From contig CAIQWC010000021.1 of NCBI GenBank assembly GCA_903875425.1, positions 1 through 43,639 on the forward strand: DNA of 43,639 nt, written 5' to 3'. The translations under genes and the position numbers were made by a program. Below the pieces are notes generated by a model. That model did no database searches, was not told the DNA's origin, and saw nothing but the letters and a program-made list of their open reading frames with translations. This DNA is from an uncultured Actinomycetes bacterium (GTDB taxonomy: Bacteria > Actinomycetota > Acidimicrobiia > Acidimicrobiales > RAAP-2). Positions 24,210 through 32,607 of this stretch are shown here, piece after piece (position 1 is the stretch's first letter; every line of letters starts with the position of its first letter).

Positions 24210-25338
24210 GGGCATCGGTGGCGGCCGAGATAACGCCTCTGTTTTAGAAGAAATCAGGCAGCGCCTCGCCGAAGCCGAGGGCTATCTCAATATCGGAGAT
24301 GCTCGTGCTCGCAAGGTGGCGCTAGAGGAACAAGCTGCGAAGCCTGATCTGTGGGACGATCAAGATCAGGCACGAGCCGTGACCACGGAGCTTGGTCGCG
24401 TCTCCGACGACGTCACTCGCTTCGATCGACTCGCCGAAGCACTGGGCGATGCCGATGTAGCGCTAGAGATGATTACTGAGGCCAACGCTACTGGTCAACC
24501 TGATCCGGGTCTCGAAGCTGAACTTGCCCGTTCGCTCGAGAACCTTGAGCGAGAACTAGGCGGCCTAGAAATTCAAAGTCTCTTCCAGGGTGAATACGAC
24601 GAATACGACGCCATCGCCGAAGTGCACGCCGGTGCTGGCGGTACGGACGCTCAAGACTGGGCCGAGATGATGGTGCGCATGTACTCGCGATGGGCTGAAC
24701 GTCGTGGCTTCGACGTTGAGGTAGACGAAACTACCGAAGGCCAAGAAGCTGGCCTGTTGTCGGCGACGTTCATCGTAAAGGGCCGCTTTGCCTATGGATT
24801 ACTCTCAGCCGAACGTGGCGTTCACCGTCTCGTACGCATGAGTCCCTTTGACTCCCAACACCGTCGCCAAACTTCTTTTGCCTCCATGGATGTCACGCCC
24901 TTCATCGAAGACGTTGGCGACCAGGTGGAGATCGATGAAAAGGATTTGCGCATCGATACCTACCGCGCATCGGGCGCCGGTGGTCAGCACATCAACAAGA
25001 CAGACTCGGCGGTGCGTCTCACCCACCTACCCACAGGGATTGTGGTGAGTTGTCAAAACGAGCGAAGCCAGCATCAAAACAAGGCCCGCGCCATGCAGAT
25101 TCTCCAAGCCAAGCTCATTGAGCGAGCACGCGCTGAGCAAGAAGCTGAGATGAATGCCCTAACGGGGGACAGGAGCGACAATGCCTGGGGTAATCAGATT
25201 CGCTCCTATGTCATGGCTCCCTATCAATTAGTCAAGGACTTGCGCTCCAATGCGGAGACCGGCAACGTTGACGCGGTGTTAGACGGAGACCTTGATGAAT
25301 TTATCGAGGCCGAACTTCGCCGTCGCCGTAGCGCCTAA
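24196..25338 (+). CDS. prfB: Peptide chain release factor 2
   Basis: The 380-residue class I release factor has the SPF stop-codon recognition tripeptide at 216-218 (reading UGA/UAA) and GGQ at 262-264 for peptidyl-tRNA hydrolysis, followed by INKTDSAVRLTHLPTGIVVSCQNERSQHQNK. The start ATG at 24196 lies inside the 3' end of secA in another frame and gives the normal N-terminus with helical domain 1. The whole gene reads in one frame, so the +1 programmed frameshift common in other bacteria is absent. An in-frame extension upstream to 23761 is merely open sequence in secA. No strong ribosome site is seen; coupling to secA is likely. Confidence 0.96.
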   Translation: MAQSEGIGGGRDNASVLEEIRQRLAEAEGYLNIGDARARKVALEEQAAKPDLWDDQDQARAVTTELGRVSDDVTRFDRLAEALGDADVALEMITEANATGQPDPGLEAELARSLENLERELGGLEIQSLFQGEYDEYDAIAEVHAGAGGTDAQDWAEMMVRMYSRWAERRGFDVEVDETTEGQEAGLLSATFIVKGRFAYGLLSAERGVHRLVRMSPFDSQHRRQTSFASMDVTPFIEDVGDQVEIDEKDLRIDTYRASGAGGQHINKTDSAVRLTHLPTGIVVSCQNERSQHQNKARAMQILQAKLIERARAEQEAEMNALTGDRSDNAWGNQIRSYVMAPYQLVKDLRSNAETGNVDAVLDGDLDEFIEAELRRRRSA

Positions 25339-25445
25339 TCACCCAAGGCAGCGCTCTCAGGCGCCCTTCAGCAGGTTCTGGAATTCACAAGACTCGTGGC
25401 CTAGGCTCGAAGCATCTCATTCTGAGATTGACCGGAATAGGAATT

Positions 25446-28400
25446 ATGCCAAAGCGTCGATTGTCGAATCATCTTGCCCGGATAGCTGCCCTCGCACTGG
25501 CGGGTCTCGCCATCGTTTCAGTGACGGCACTGACTTTGCCGGCATCGGCTTCCTCCACAACGGGGGCCAGTGCCCTCATCACAATTGACCCAACGGGCAG
25601 CGTACAGACCCAACCTTCGGGTACCGCCCAGAGTTACCAGATTCACCTTTCTTGTTCTGGGGTCACCTCAAGCTGTGGTCCCAATTCAACGATTCGCATT
25701 CCGCTCGATACGGGAACGACACCTCCGATGGACGGCGGTAAGTGGGGGTTTTCGGCTTCTAGCTCAACGAGTGGCTTGATCACGGATGGTCCCACCGTTG
25801 ACGGTACTGATCTGGTGATCAATCTGGCTGATGATCGCTTTGTTGCGGGATACAGCGGCTCTATTTTGTTGAAAATCACGCCCCCTAATGGCATCACGCC
25901 TAACAACACGACGTGGTCGGTTCGCCCCAGCGTCTCAGGAGACAACATTAAGACGGTGACCGCACCGACGGCGAGTGACTCCAAGGCCACCGCTTCGCCA
26001 CAAACGTCAGTGGCGAAGCAGACCGCCGATGGTGGGAGTGTCTATGAAGTCAATAGCGAAGTGACCTATCTCCTTACGGTCAAGTGCACGTCGCCATCGA
26101 CGGGCAACTTGTTTCTCGATACTGGTTCCATTGTCGACACCCTGCCTGCTGGGGTTACCTACGTGTCCTCAGAGCCAGCGGGAGCAAGCGTGGCTGGCCA
26201 AACGGTGACTTGGCGCGTGTCCAAGAATGATCTGGCCACCTTGCCTGCAGGTTGTGCTGAGGGGGCGACCGGCCCCACCAGTTACAAAGTGGTGGTCCAG
26301 ATGCCAAGTACGACAACGGGTTCCCAGCTCACCAACAAGGCGAGTTTCTCAGGCACCGGTCCCGATGCCCAAGTCCCTGCCGGCAAGACCAGTACCTCGA
26401 ATGCCCAAGTCCCTGTGTCTTTGGTGACCACACCCAATGTGGGACCAGGGCTTGGCTACGCCGCAATTTCTAAGACGGCGCTTGCGCCTTTGGCGCAAGG
26501 CGGCATTAGCTCTGGCAATCAATACGTGGCCACCTATCCCGGTGACTGGTTGCCGCTCACCCAGACGCCGTCTTACCGAGCAGGAGCAGCTGCGGCTTCC
26601 TATCAGACCACGGTGTCCTATGGACTGCTTGGAACCTATGAAACGAAATTGATTGATCCGCTGCCGTGCATTGATAACTACTCAGGCACTGGCAACGTGT
26701 ATCCATCCTCTGACTACACCAACCCGAGCTGTTCGAACCTAGCGTTTCATTCTCAGTACTTCAACGTCAACTCACCTGGCTACGACACCAGCGTGAATGG
26801 CCTTGGCCAGGCTTATGCCAATGGATGGCGCCCGCAAATTTTGATTCAAGGAAGCGCTAACCCGGTTTCACTGAACGCCACCGCCTCGGTGGCCACGACG
26901 GCGACGAGTGCAAACTTTAAGATCCCGAGCGGTGACGAAGTCATTGCCGTCATTGTTCCGACATCGGCGCGACTTAAATGCAAAACCCTGCAGTTGACCG
27001 TTTGGGGATATGCCGATGCTTCGCTTTTGAACTTGCATAGCAATTTGGTGAGTGAACTTAAAAATATTGCAACGGCCATTCCTGAGTATCCGGCAGGAAC
27101 GCCGCTACAGCCTGTGCAAAACAACGCATCAATCTTTACCGTGCCCCCCAAGGTGGGCTTGGGTATTTCGAAATCCTTTGGGGCCCTCGGGGCAGCGTCT
27201 GGTGGTGGAACTGAGTTGACGATGGTTGGCCAAGTATCAAGCCCAACTGCGCTGACGAACAACGTGGTGTTGACTGACTTGCTTCCTACGGCCATGCAGT
27301 GGCTGAACCCCGTTACCTCTATGGCGCTGTCGTTGGCCCAAGGCTCGCAAACCGCCATCAAAGCCGCTGCTACGGTCAATCGCATTCGCGATTACGAGAA
27401 TTCGGGCCGCCAACTCATTCGTATCACCATTCCCGCGAGTGCTTTCACTACGGCCGGAAGTTGGAAGATTACCTTGCCAACGGGTGCGATTCGCGTGACC
27501 GTGCCGACAAGTCAACCGGCGATCTATCCCAACACTGACCAAATCTTCTTGTACAACTTCGCGACGCAGCAAATCACCCAACAGTGTACGACGCCAACGC
27601 AAACCTCCGGCGGTATCTCAACGGCGACCTTTGAAAACGACAACTCGCAAGATTTGGCTGGAGATGGTCACAAGAGTGAGAACTACTGCCAGAACGCAGC
27701 GAGTCTGCAAGTTAAAGGATCGGGTCCCGCCATGGCGCTGATCAAGACGGTGCAAGGGGATCTCGACTCAGTGCCACGAGGTGCCTTGGGCGTCGGTAAC
27801 GTCACGCCAGGTTCGGCTGGTTACGCCGACTACACCTTGACCTGGGCCAATGTGGGAAGCGACACCTTGGCTAATCCCGTGATTTATGACATCTTGCCTT
27901 TTGTCGGCGACACGGGGGTGAGCAAGGCTCAAGCATCAGTACCTCGTGACTCGCAATTTGCTCCCACCTTTGTCAGTGTCGGCACCTTGCCATCGAATAT
28001 CGACGTGTCCTATTCGGTGTCGAGCAATCCCTGTCGTGGGCCGGTGTATTCCCAAGCCCCCGATTGTGTTGATGATTGGAGTTCTTCACTACCGAGTCCG
28101 CCGTCGTTGGTGCGAGCTCTTCGCTTTACCGCGATAAATGCTGCGACCACCTATCCCAATGGGTCGAGTTTCGCGGTATCGGTGCGCGTCACCATCCCGG
28201 CCAATGCCTTGAACCGCACCGCCTGGAACTCAGCGGCCACCCATGCGACTGACGTAACGTCTCCGTCGTCGCACCCGCTTCCGGCCGAGCCACCTAAGGT
28301 CGGCATCAGAGCCACCAGCCCGCCGGTCTATGACACCGCCGCATCAACGAACGCGACGACGGTGGATGAGCCATTGGTGGACAATATTCACCTCTCGGGC

Positions 28401-29210
28401 GTGGGATCGTCCACGGTTGATGTGACCTGGACGCTGTATGGCCCTCTCCCACCCGTTGATGGGTCTTGCCGGGGCCTTGATTGGGCTGGCGCACCCGTGG
28501 ACTCCACGGGAACCAAGACCTGGGTTGATGGCGATGGTAACCGGGTGCTCGGTCCCACAAACGTTGGCTTGGCTGGCTGTTACTCGTGGGGCTACGAGCT
28601 CGTGGATGCGGATTACTCACTAACGCCCGACGTGATCTATCCCGGCAAAGTGTCAGAGACCACCTTGGTGACAAAACACACGCCATCTATCGAAACGAAC
28701 GCCAGTGTGATGGGATCGTCGCCGACCAAGATCTATGACAACGTCACGATCACGAAATCTGGCGTTGGTATTTCACTAAATGCCGACCCAACGGCGACGC
28801 TTACCTGGCAACTCATGGGTCCCGTGCCTGTGGTCAACAATGCGTGCAGTGATGTGAATTGGATGAAGGCGCCACAAGTGGCGACCGGTACGATTGCAAT
28901 TACTCGAGACGGTACCTACAAGACGCCAGCGACGGCGATTGGCACGCACGGCTGCTACTCCTTCATTGAAAGCCTTGACGGTTCGATCCAGCGCGACGCC
29001 GTGGTCTCGGGAGTGGGGAAAGGACCTGAATCTATTCGATTGCCGCTCGCTCCCACGCCGACGTCCACCTCGACGTCCACCCCGACACCAACGCCTCAGC
29101 CCACACCGCTTCCGGAAACTGGATGGGACGCTGCACGATGGAGCACGATGGCGCTCGTGTTGCTTGTGGCTGGATTACTAAGCCTTGGCTTACGGCGTCG
29201 GCGTATCTAA
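25446..29210 (+). CDS. Large secreted, sortase-anchored (LPETG) surface protein with DUF11-like repeats
   Basis: The protein has 1254 residues. An N-terminal signal peptide shows positive residues, a hydrophobic core and an ASA-type cleavage site near residue 37. The body is Ser/Thr/Gly-rich with beta-sandwich repeats of DUF11 type (TYLLTVKC, NNVVLTDLLPTAM, ADYTLTWANVGSDTLANPVIYDILP). Two related modules near the end (about 965-1080 and 1085-1190) each contain VDVTWTLYGPLPPVDGSC / ATLTWQLMGPVPVVNNAC and GCYSW / GCYSF. A Thr/Pro/Ser linker leads to LPETG (1222-1226), a membrane helix and an RRRR tail. Sortase should link it to peptidoglycan. ATG 25446 is chosen; TTG 25428 is possible. The role is unknown: adhesion or surface layer. 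No sortase gene is nearby. Confidence 0.85.
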   Translation: MPKRRLSNHLARIAALALAGLAIVSVTALTLPASASSTTGASALITIDPTGSVQTQPSGTAQSYQIHLSCSGVTSSCGPNSTIRIPLDTGTTPPMDGGKWGFSASSSTSGLITDGPTVDGTDLVINLADDRFVAGYSGSILLKITPPNGITPNNTTWSVRPSVSGDNIKTVTAPTASDSKATASPQTSVAKQTADGGSVYEVNSEVTYLLTVKCTSPSTGNLFLDTGSIVDTLPAGVTYVSSEPAGASVAGQTVTWRVSKNDLATLPAGCAEGATGPTSYKVVVQMPSTTTGSQLTNKASFSGTGPDAQVPAGKTSTSNAQVPVSLVTTPNVGPGLGYAAISKTALAPLAQGGISSGNQYVATYPGDWLPLTQTPSYRAGAAAASYQTTVSYGLLGTYETKLIDPLPCIDNYSGTGNVYPSSDYTNPSCSNLAFHSQYFNVNSPGYDTSVNGLGQAYANGWRPQILIQGSANPVSLNATASVATTATSANFKIPSGDEVIAVIVPTSARLKCKTLQLTVWGYADASLLNLHSNLVSELKNIATAIPEYPAGTPLQPVQNNASIFTVPPKVGLGISKSFGALGAASGGGTELTMVGQVSSPTALTNNVVLTDLLPTAMQWLNPVTSMALSLAQGSQTAIKAAATVNRIRDYENSGRQLIRITIPASAFTTAGSWKITLPTGAIRVTVPTSQPAIYPNTDQIFLYNFATQQITQQCTTPTQTSGGISTATFENDNSQDLAGDGHKSENYCQNAASLQVKGSGPAMALIKTVQGDLDSVPRGALGVGNVTPGSAGYADYTLTWANVGSDTLANPVIYDILPFVGDTGVSKAQASVPRDSQFAPTFVSVGTLPSNIDVSYSVSSNPCRGPVYSQAPDCVDDWSSSLPSPPSLVRALRFTAINAATTYPNGSSFAVSVRVTIPANALNRTAWNSAATHATDVTSPSSHPLPAEPPKVGIRATSPPVYDTAASTNATTVDEPLVDNIHLSGVGSSTVDVTWTLYGPLPPVDGSCRGLDWAGAPVDSTGTKTWVDGDGNRVLGPTNVGLAGCYSWGYELVDADYSLTPDVIYPGKVSETTLVTKHTPSIETNASVMGSSPTKIYDNVTITKSGVGISLNADPTATLTWQLMGPVPVVNNACSDVNWMKAPQVATGTIAITRDGTYKTPATAIGTHGCYSFIESLDGSIQRDAVVSGVGKGPESIRLPLAPTPTSTSTSTPTPTPQPTPLPETGWDAARWSTMALVLLVAGLLSLGLRRRRI

Positions 29211-29283
29211 GGGTGCGCTGGCTTCGATATCCGCTGAATGCATGACAATTCAAGCGACCCCAAGGTCAAAGGGCGGCCGAGTA

Positions 29284-29303
29284 GGCTGGGTAGGCCCAAA
29301 GCC
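29284..29303 (+). terminator. Weak hairpin after the surface-protein gene
   Basis: GGCTGGG pairs with CCC and AGCC across a TAGG loop with a two-base bulge, followed by TTGT. It lies in the 119-bp gap before ftsE. The stem is short and the T-run poor, so a terminator or just a structured leader is equally possible. Confidence 0.25.
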
Positions 29304-29329
29304 TTGTCGGTGAGGGTATTGACTGCACC

Positions 29330-30034
29330 ATGATCACATTCGAAAACGTCACCAAGATTTACAAGGCTGAAACTCCGGCCTTAGATAACGTCTCCGTGGA
29401 TATTGATAAGGGCGAATTCGTCTTCCTCGTTGGCTCTTCAGGTTCGGGAAAAACTACCTTCTTGCGCTTATTGCTTCGCGAAGAAGCACCAAGCAAGGGC
29501 CGAATTATTGAGGCCGGCCGTGACCTTGGCAGCTTGCCGAAATGGCGTGTTCCTTTTTTGCGGCGCAACATTGGCTGCGTCTTTCAAGACTTTCGGCTCC
29601 TACCCAACAAGTCGGTCTTTGAGAATGTGGCCTTCGCCCTTGAGGTCATCGGTAGGCCTAAGAGCGTGGTTAAGTCGCAGGTTCCTCAGGTTCTCGAGTT
29701 GGTAGGACTAGGCCAGAAGATGGAGCGACTGCCCTCTGAGCTCTCTGGGGGTGAGCAACAGCGCGTTGCCGTGGCTCGAGCCTTCGTGAACCGTCCGCTC
29801 ATTTTATTGGCGGACGAACCAACGGGAAACCTTGACCCCACCACGTCTGAAGGAATCATGACCCTCCTGGATCGAATTAATCGAACCGGCACGACGGTCG
29901 TGATGGCCACCCACGATAAGCAAATGGTGGACCGCATGCGTCGTCGCGTCTTGGAACTTGACCACGGTGTATTGGTTCGCGACCAGAGCCGAGGCGTCTA
30001 CGGCATTGATGATTCTGCCGGGAGTCAGGCCTAA
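29330..30034 (+). CDS. ftsE: Cell division ATP-binding protein FtsE
   Basis: The 234-residue ABC ATPase has Walker [10 protein letters not shown] (35-43), the Q-loop [16 protein letters not shown], signature LSGGEQQR (138-145), Walker B LILLADEP (157-164) and the H-loop ATHD. The Q-loop text is characteristic of FtsE. With FtsX it signals to peptidoglycan hydrolases (RipC-type in actinobacteria) during division. Its stop overlaps the ftsX start (TAATG). GTGAGGG is 14 bases upstream, too far for a good ribosome site, so the start relies on family alignment. Confidence 0.97.
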   Translation: MITFENVTKIYKAETPALDNVSVDIDKGEFVFLVGSSGSGKTTFLRLLLREEAPSKGRIIEAGRDLGSLPKWRVPFLRRNIGCVFQDFRLLPNKSVFENVAFALEVIGRPKSVVKSQVPQVLELVGLGQKMERLPSELSGGEQQRVAVARAFVNRPLILLADEPTGNLDPTTSEGIMTLLDRINRTGTTVVMATHDKQMVDRMRRRVLELDHGVLVRDQSRGVYGIDDSAGSQA

Positions 30035-30918
30035 TGCCTAACTTTAGCGATTACGCCTTCCGCGAAACGGTCTCGAATCTTTGGCGTAACCGCCTCATGA
30101 CGATTGCTGCAATTTTAACGGTCACGATTTCCTTGACCTTGGTAGGGGCAGCGCTCTTGCTCAAGCAAGGCGCGGCCAACGCGGCGCAGATTTGGCAGCG
30201 TGACACGCAAGTTTCCGTCTGGATGGCGCCGACCGCCTCGCCCTCAGAGATTGCTGCGGTCGGTAGCCAGCTGAACCAACTGCCCTACGTCCGTGCCTGT
30301 GTCTACCGCGGTCAGGCCTATGACTACGAAGAAGCTCGGAAACTCCTAACCCCCGCGGAATTCTCGGTTCTTCGCGTTGGGGATATGCCGACCTCGTATC
30401 GCTGTACGCCGCTACAAAGCCAGGATGCTCAGATCATCGTGAACCGCTTCATGACGCAACCTGGTGTGCAGAATGTTCGCGCCCCCCTCCAACAAATCCA
30501 CGCCATGCAACAAACCATCACGGTACTCCAGTGGGTCTTTTTGGTGATTGCCTTGGTATTGCTACTCTCGGCGGCGGTACTCATTATCAATACGATTCGA
30601 CTAGCCATCTTTGCTCGGCGCCGAGAAATCTCGGTGATGAAACTGGTAGGCGCAACCAACTGGTTTATTCGTATCCCCTTTATGGCCGAAGGCCTCACGC
30701 AGGGAATCTTGGGATCGGGTTTTGCCGCTCTGTTGGTCTATGGCCTCCACGTATGGCTTAACGCGCTCGGTAATCCCAACAACCCCAACGCGATTCTCAC
30801 TCAGATCAGCGTGCATGGTTGGCAGATGTTCTGGACCGAGGCCGTGCTGTTTGGTTTTGGTGCCTTGATTGGTGGCGTGGGTTCCTCGCTGGCCATTCGT
30901 CGATTCCTCGACGTGTAG
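30034..30918 (+). CDS. ftsX: Cell division protein FtsX
   Basis: The 294-residue membrane protein begins with FSDYAFRETVSNLWRNRLMTIAAILTVTISLTLVGAALLLKQG (cytoplasmic tail plus first membrane segment). A periplasmic domain of about 110 residues follows, containing two cysteines, and then three C-terminal membrane segments with INTIRLAIFARRREISVMKLVGATNWFIRIPFMAEG, the classic FtsX coupling helix. It pairs with FtsE in the membrane. In many actinobacteria smpB follows; here the next gene is a short SSB. Confidence 0.96.
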   Translation: MPNFSDYAFRETVSNLWRNRLMTIAAILTVTISLTLVGAALLLKQGAANAAQIWQRDTQVSVWMAPTASPSEIAAVGSQLNQLPYVRACVYRGQAYDYEEARKLLTPAEFSVLRVGDMPTSYRCTPLQSQDAQIIVNRFMTQPGVQNVRAPLQQIHAMQQTITVLQWVFLVIALVLLLSAAVLIINTIRLAIFARRREISVMKLVGATNWFIRIPFMAEGLTQGILGSGFAALLVYGLHVWLNALGNPNNPNAILTQISVHGWQMFWTEAVLFGFGALIGGVGSSLAIRRFLDV

Positions 30919-30996
30919 CGCTCGTAGTCCGACCGTTGTGGCTTGAACGCGCCTCCGGGAGATTCTTGGTGGCCGAGCAGCAACGAGGAGCAACCT

Positions 30997-31359
30997 GTGG
31001 CAAGCACGACCTTTGTGAGCGGAAACTTAACTCGAGACCCTGAGATCCGTTACCTCGCTGATGGGACGGCAATGACAACGTTCTGCATCGCGGTCAATCG
31101 CCGCTGGCAAGAAAAGTCATCGGGGACGTGGAATGAGTCAACGAGTTTCCTGGACGTTGCGTGTTGGAGAGAACTCGCCGAGCACGCCGCCATGAGTCTT
31201 ACAAAAGGGGATCGTGTTTTGGTCAACGGTTACCTTGAACAGCGCTCGTGGACCAGCACGGAGGGCAAAGCTCGATCTCGCATCGAGCTCGTTGCTCAAG
31301 ATCTAGGACCATCGCTCCGTTTCCGACCCGTGAGTCCACACGAGGAACTCCGCGTTTAG
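30997..31359 (+). CDS. Short single-stranded DNA-binding protein
   Basis: The 120-residue protein is a single OB-fold: TTFVSGNLTRDPEIRYLADGTAMTTFCIAVNRRW, then TSFLDVACWRELAEHAAMSLTKGDRVLVNGYLEQRSWTSTEGKARSRIELVAQDLGPSLRF, matching bacterial SSB. The disordered linker and acidic DDDIPF-type tip that recruits partner proteins are absent. It is therefore probably an accessory SSB (like SsbB of actinobacteria) and not the main replication SSB. The GTG at 30997 follows GAGGAG by 6 bases; the frame is open further upstream without support. It shares a TTAG double stop with the convergent msrB. Confidence 0.87.
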   Translation: MASTTFVSGNLTRDPEIRYLADGTAMTTFCIAVNRRWQEKSSGTWNESTSFLDVACWRELAEHAAMSLTKGDRVLVNGYLEQRSWTSTEGKARSRIELVAQDLGPSLRFRPVSPHEELRV

Positions 31360-31754
31360 GTGTCGCGGCGTTCGTAGTCGATAGATAAGGAATTCACGCA
31401 GTAGCGTAGACCTGTTTCAGTAGGGCCGTCGTTAAAGACGTGACCTAAGTGGCCTCCGCAACCACCACAGATAATTTCGATGCGGAGCATGCCGTGGTTG
31501 CGGTCTTCGCGCTCGATGATGGTTCCTGCTGCTGCGTCGAAACTCGGCCATCCACAGCCCGAGTCAAATTTGGCGTCGGTAGTAAACAAGAGTTCCCCGC
31601 AACCACCACAGGTAAACACACCGCTTCCCTCGACGTGATTTAACTCACCGCTGAAGGGGCGCTCGGTACCTGCCTCGCGCAAAATGGCGAAGCGCTCGGG
31701 CGCCAAAACAGCCTTCCACTCGTCTTGCGTCTTAGAAATGGGGAACTCGCTCAT
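31356..31754 (-). CDS. msrB: Peptide-methionine (R)-S-oxide reductase
   Basis: The 132-residue MsrB has zinc cysteines C49/C52 (CGGC) and C96/C99 (CGGC), SGCGWPSF with resolving Cys67, and the catalytic Cys119 in RYCVNSLSI. It repairs methionine-R-sulfoxide in proteins with thioredoxin. The ATG at 31754 is preceded by GAGGTG; a longer frame to 31784 is less likely. It stands alone on the minus strand between ssb and rmlA. Confidence 0.95.
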   Translation of the reverse strand: MSEFPISKTQDEWKAVLAPERFAILREAGTERPFSGELNHVEGSGVFTCGGCGELLFTTDAKFDSGCGWPSFDAAAGTIIEREDRNHGMLRIEIICGGCGGHLGHVFNDGPTETGLRYCVNSLSIDYERRDT

Positions 31755-31812
31755 CAACACCTCGCTGCCTTGGATCCTTACCATGATCAGCGTAGAGGTT
31801 TATCCCGAAAAT

Positions 31813-31850
31813 CCGGTCGTAACCGGGGGTAAGCAGACCTGGTCTAGATT
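31813..31850 (+). promoter_or_regulatory. rmlA promoter with inverted repeat (leaderless)
   Basis: TAGATT (31845-31850) ends 6 bases before the rmlA ATG. At the expected -35 position lies CCGGT-cgta-ACCGG (31813-31826), a perfect 5-bp inverted repeat. No ribosome site is present. Confidence 0.5.
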
Positions 31851-31856
31851 CACTGC

Positions 31857-32603
31857 ATGCGTGGAGTACTGCTAGCTGGTGGAACCGGGTCGCGTCTCTT
31901 GAGGCTGACCAAGATTACGAACAAGCATCTCTTGCCCGTTCACGACCGTTCGATGGTGGAGTGGGCTGTCGAAGCACTGGTGGCTGCTGGAGTTAGTGAC
32001 TTGCTCTTAGTCACGGGTGGATCGAGAATTGGCGACTTCATGCAGCTACTCGGCGATGGCCACGAATTAGGGCTGAACTCTTTGAACTACGCGGTACAAG
32101 AGCACGCCGGGGGTATCGCTGAGGCGCTGGGTTTGGCTGAAAGTTTCGCCGAAGGCGAAGCCATCGTGGTCATGCTGGCTGACAACATTTTTGAGTGGAG
32201 TTTCGAAGCTACTATCGCGGCCTTCAGCGCAAATCCTGTGGGCTGTCGTCTCGTGCTCAGTGAATCAGATGACGTCGATCACCTTCGTCACTTAGGGGTC
32301 CCTGAGATCGACGACCAGGGAACCATTCGCTCCATTATTGAGAAGCCCCAGGATCCACCGAGCAGCTTCGCGGTAACGGGCGTCTACTGCTACGACCCCG
32401 ACGTCTTTACCATCATTAAGACTCTGGTTCCCTCGGGCCGAGGTGAACTTGAAATCACGGATGTCAACAATCACTACGTCCGCGAAGGACGAGCTGCTTT
32501 CGACGTACAGCCGGGTTTCTGGGGTGATGCGGGCGAGTCAATCGCTGCCTATCAAAGCGTGGGCGAATTCGTATCGCGACACGGCGCTAATAAAGCCCGC
32601 TGA
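31857..32603 (+). CDS. rmlA: Glucose-1-phosphate thymidylyltransferase-like nucleotidyltransferase
   Basis: The 248-residue protein shows MRGVLLAGGTGSRLLRLTKITNKHLLPVHDRSMVEWAVEAL, VVMLADNIFE (metal-binding Asp), GVPEIDDQGTIRSIIEKP, TGVYCYDPDVF and RGELEITDVNNHYV, all hallmarks of RmlA. It joins glucose-1-phosphate and dTTP, the first step of dTDP-rhamnose synthesis. It is about 40 residues shorter than typical RmlA (about 290), mostly at the C-terminus, as in the short form of some actinobacteria and archaea. The G-x-G-T-R loop reads GGTGSR. It is 16 kb from rmlB-rmlD. Its stop is 4 bases from the convergent dxs stop. Confidence 0.85.
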   Translation: MRGVLLAGGTGSRLLRLTKITNKHLLPVHDRSMVEWAVEALVAAGVSDLLLVTGGSRIGDFMQLLGDGHELGLNSLNYAVQEHAGGIAEALGLAESFAEGEAIVVMLADNIFEWSFEATIAAFSANPVGCRLVLSESDDVDHLRHLGVPEIDDQGTIRSIIEKPQDPPSSFAVTGVYCYDPDVFTIIKTLVPSGRGELEITDVNNHYVREGRAAFDVQPGFWGDAGESIAAYQSVGEFVSRHGANKAR

Positions 32604-32607
32604 ATCC

